Origin: Phytohabitans houttuyneae
GTDB lineage: Bacteria > Actinomycetota > Actinomycetes > Mycobacteriales > Micromonosporaceae
Length of the DNA: 64,000 nt
Direction: 5' to 3'
Assembly (NCBI RefSeq): GCF_011764425.1
Contig: NZ_BLPF01000001.1
Coordinates: forward strand, 4,269,001 to 4,333,000
The notes beneath the pieces were generated by a model, which searched no databases, was not told where the DNA came from, and saw nothing but the letters and a program-made list of their open reading frames with translations. The position numbers and the translations under genes were made by a program. Below are positions 61,794 through 64,000 of the stretch, piece after piece (within the stretch, counting starts at the first letter, position 1; every line of letters begins with the position of its first letter).

Positions 61794-62638
61794 CTATCGC
61801 TGCTTCATGCAGAGCACGAAGTCGAGCGGGTTGAGCTCACTGTCGAAGAAGTAGTGGAACTGGTAGCCCTTGACGTCCTTGCACTTGGCCTCGTAGTCGA
61901 TCGTGCCGTCGAAGCGGGCCAGCACCTCGAAGCTCTTCGCGCGGCAATCAACGATCTTGAGCTCCGGTGCGTCGTTGGAGCCCTCGTTGACCACGCACTG
62001 GCCGGCCTTGACAAAGCGGGCGTCAGTGGAGCTTTCCGGCGCCGGGCTTGCGTCACCCGAAGGGTCTGCCTGCCCGCTGGGGTCGGCGGACGCGGACGAG
62101 CTGGGCAGCGCAGTGCCCGGGTCGCCGTCGGATCCGCCCAGCTTGATCACGGCCGCCGCGCCGCCGGCAACCACCAGCAGCGCGAGCGCCACGATCACGA
62201 AGATCAGCGCCCGGTTGCCCTTCTTGCGCGGCGGCGGTGGCACCGGCTGGCCCCACACCGGCTCGGTCGCGGGCGGCGGGTAGCCCCCGGCTGCTCGTAC
62301 TGCCTGGTGGACGGGTAGCCGGGGCCCTGGTCGTAACCCGGACCCTGGTCGTAGCCACCGCCCTGCTGGTAGCCGCCGCCACCCTGCTGGTAACCGCCCT
62401 GGTCGTATCCGCCGCGGTCATATCCCCCGCGGTCGTAGCCGCCGCCCTGGTCGTACCCCGGGTAGCCACCCGGCGACGTGGGACCGGCAGGTGGCGTCGA
62501 CGAGGGCGTGCCTCCCCATGGGTCCGGCTGTCCGCCCCAAGGGTCGGACGGCTGCCCGTACGGCTCCTGCGGCTGATGCGGCTGCTGCCTCCCCCAGGGC
62601 TCCTGTGGCGGGCCGGAGTAAGACCCGTAGTTCGACAT
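61794..62638 (-). CDS. LppU/SCO3897-type membrane protein, frame broken once in this sequence
   Basis: From ATG 62638: residues 1-115 are Gly/Tyr/Gln/Asp/Pro-rich with repeats YDRGGYDRGGYDQGGYQQGG, then EQPGG, where the frame fails. The next frame gives VWGQPVPPPPRKKGNRALIFVIVALALL (basic stretch and one membrane helix), a Ser/Pro/Asp linker, and the exported domain FVKAGQCVVNEGSNDAPELKIVDC to the end FDSELNPLDFVLCMKQR, four Cys, of the LppU/SCO3897 family. The break is in the G5 run (plus-strand C5) near 62285-62289, where six are needed. With one base added it is about 280 residues. Confidence 0.85.
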
Positions 62639-62737
62639 GTGAACAGCCCTCCCGACACTGCGATGCTCCCGGTCACCGTAGCGTGGTGACCCCCTGGCCA
62701 TACCTCCCGGAAGCGCGCCAATCTCCAGCGCATCCGA

Positions 62738-64000
62738 TCACAGGAGGCGCAGCTGGCGGTCTTTCGGACGTCGTGGACCGGAGTCGCCGAGACGATCGAA
62801 GAGGCCGCCGTCGATCGCGTCCAGAAACGGGGTCGGCCGGGCCTCGCGCTCGGTGCCGAAGCGGGTGCGGCGGGAGGCGTGGCTGATGTACAGCCGGTCC
62901 TGCGCCCGGGTGACGCCGACGAAGAAGAGGCGGCGCTCCTCGGCCAGCTCCTCGTCCGTCGCCGGCTTGCCCGGAAGCCGCATCGGCAGCAGCCCGTCCT
63001 CGCAGCCGACCAGGAAGACGACCGGAAACTCAAGGCCCTTCGCGGCGTGCAGCGTGAGCAGCGTGACCGCCTCGGCACGCGGGTCGAGCGCGTCCACCTC
63101 CGCGCCGGTGGCCAGCTGCGACAGGAAAAGCTCAAGGTCGTCGCCGCACCGCTGAGCGAGCGGGGTGAGCACCTCGACGGCCGCCCAGATGTCCTCCGGC
63201 GTGTTGGCCGCGGGCGCGTCGAGCGTTGGCGCGGTGAAGCGCTGGGCCAGAACCTGGCCGGCCAGCCGCACCCGGGCGGCGATCGAACCGCCCAGCCCAC
63301 CGGCGTGACGCAGCTCACGCGCGATGGCGCCGACGCCTGCCCGGTCGCGCAGCCGGTTGTGCGAGCGCTTCTGTACCGGGATGCCGGCGCGGGAGAGCGC
63401 CTCGATGACCGGCGCGGCCTGCGCGTCAGTGCGGTACAGGACGGCGATGTCGGAGAACCCGATCGTGGAGGCGCGACCGTCGATCCGCCCCGAGTCGAGC
63501 GAGCGGTGCGAGACGCCGCCGACCAGCTCGTCGACGGTGCGGCGGACGAAGTCGGCCTCGTCGCCGGCAGATCCCGCCGGGAAGAGGCCGATCAGCGGTG
63601 CCTCGGGGTCGAGCCGGGCGGGGTCCAGCCGCCGCCCGCTGACCAGGGTGGTCGGCGCGATCGCCTGCACCGCCGCCGCGACGATGGGCGCCGCCGAGCG
63701 GTAGTTGCGGGTCAGCCGCACCAGCCGGGCGTCGATGAAGTCCTGGGAGAAGCGCAGGAAGTAGGTGACGTCGGCGCCACGGAACGAGTAGATCGCCTGG
63801 TCGGGGTCGCCGATCGCGCAGAGGTTGCCGTCGGCGGGGCTGAGCAGCCGGAGCAGCTCGTACTGGGTCGCGTCGACGTCCTGGTACTCGTCCACGAAGA
63901 TCCAGCGCCACCGCGTGCGGTACGTCTCGACAAGCTCGGGGTCGTCGCGCAGCAGGGCCACCGGCAGCTCGACAAGCTCGTCGAGGTCGACGAGGTTTTG
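62738..64000 (-). CDS. UvrD/PcrA-type superfamily 1 DNA helicase, 5' end outside the window
   Basis: 420 residues of the C-terminal part of an ATP-dependent 3'-5' helicase. The frame is open to the window edge, so the N-terminus with Walker A is missing. Motifs: VDEYQDVDATQYELLRLL (II), AIGDPDQAIYSFRGAD (III), LTRNYRS (IV), VLYRTDAQAAPVIEAL, TLHAAKGLEFPVVFLVGCEDGLLP (V) and EERRLFFVGVTRAQDRLYIS (VI). The end LRLL is a short natural C-terminus. It probably works in nucleotide-excision or mismatch-linked repair. Confidence 0.92.
   Translation of the reverse strand, partial: QNLVDLDELVELPVALLRDDPELVETYRTRWRWIFVDEYQDVDATQYELLRLLSPADGNLCAIGDPDQAIYSFRGADVTYFLRFSQDFIDARLVRLTRNYRSAAPIVAAAVQAIAPTTLVSGRRLDPARLDPEAPLIGLFPAGSAGDEADFVRRTVDELVGGVSHRSLDSGRIDGRASTIGFSDIAVLYRTDAQAAPVIEALSRAGIPVQKRSHNRLRDRAGVGAIARELRHAGGLGGSIAARVRLAGQVLAQRFTAPTLDAPAANTPEDIWAAVEVLTPLAQRCGDDLELFLSQLATGAEVDALDPRAEAVTLLTLHAAKGLEFPVVFLVGCEDGLLPMRLPGKPATDEELAEERRLFFVGVTRAQDRLYISHASRRTRFGTEREARPTPFLDAIDGGLFDRLGDSGPRRPKDRQLRLL

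Noticed and set aside
1-64000. CRISPR arrays, tRNA or rRNA genes, insertion sequences
   Set aside because: No regularly spaced repeats, no cloverleaf with CCA-type end, no transposase frame or terminal inverted repeats recognised on reading both strands.

Overview
The window comes from a high-GC actinobacterium, most likely a member of the Micromonosporaceae. This is inferred from gene order and protein style, not from a database search. It starts just right of the expected dnaA/oriC position and runs along the conserved origin-proximal block: rpmH-rnpA-yidD-yidC-jag-rsmG-parA-parB, then (mostly on the minus strand) a CwlM-like amidase, trxA, trxB, an anti-sigma factor, sigM, a pseudokinase, murJ and a conserved hypothetical gene, then cca, ogt, ino1 with its PadR regulator, a bifunctional penicillin-binding protein, rpsF-ssb-rpsR-rplI and dnaB. 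Streptomyces and Mycobacterium keep nearly the same order.

Layout. 1-6.3 kb: ribosomal protein, RNase P protein, membrane insertase, RNA-binding and chromosome-partition genes, all on plus. 6.3-9.6 kb: a 3.2-kb stretch without a convincing gene. It carries six parS-like sites, two more lie inside parA, and AT skew changes sign near its middle. 9.6-11.1 kb: a HIT-like protein with a long C/A-rich tail. 11-20 kb: ddl, an aminotransferase, a GNAT protein, the amidase, the thioredoxin system behind a SigR/SigH-type promoter, and the sigM group. 20-27.6 kb: a HerA/DUF853-type ATPase lying between the pseudokinase and murJ, then cca, a zinc-ribbon membrane protein and ogt. 27.6-38.1 kb: ino1/padR with a palindromic operator candidate, a PBP, two membrane proteins of GT-C/GT87 type and an AP endonuclease. 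38.2-45.8 kb: a secreted protein, the S6/SSB/S18/L9 operon with a structured leader, a repeat-rich membrane protein, dnaB, a zinc-ribbon protein and a phosphoribosyltransferase. 45.9-50.3 kb: a tightly overlapping minus-strand operon, GGDEF-EAL / GT87-like / crcB / crcB. 50.3-55.5 kb: an accessory-looking segment with a lower-GC leader, a SARP-NB-ARC-TPR regulator and a short HTH-nSTAND protein. 55.5-58.2 kb: moaC-mogA-moeA-moaE. 58.2-64 kb: a GT87 mannosyltransferase-like protein, a DoxX-like protein, an AAA ATPase, an LppU/SCO3897-type protein and a 5'-truncated UvrD/PcrA helicase.

Data quality. Three genes (parB twice, the phosphoribosyltransferase, the LppU-type protein) are broken by what look like single-base losses in G or C runs. 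The repeated pattern suggests undercalled homopolymers in the assembly rather than true pseudogenes.

Most interesting signals: the parS-rich gene-free island with its roughly symmetric sites and skew switch; parS sites written into the parA coding sequence; DnaA boxes inside Tyr-Pro-Gln codons; the near-consensus SigR-type promoter of trxBA; the perfect PadR operator candidate; and the c-di-GMP/GT87/fluoride-channel operon.
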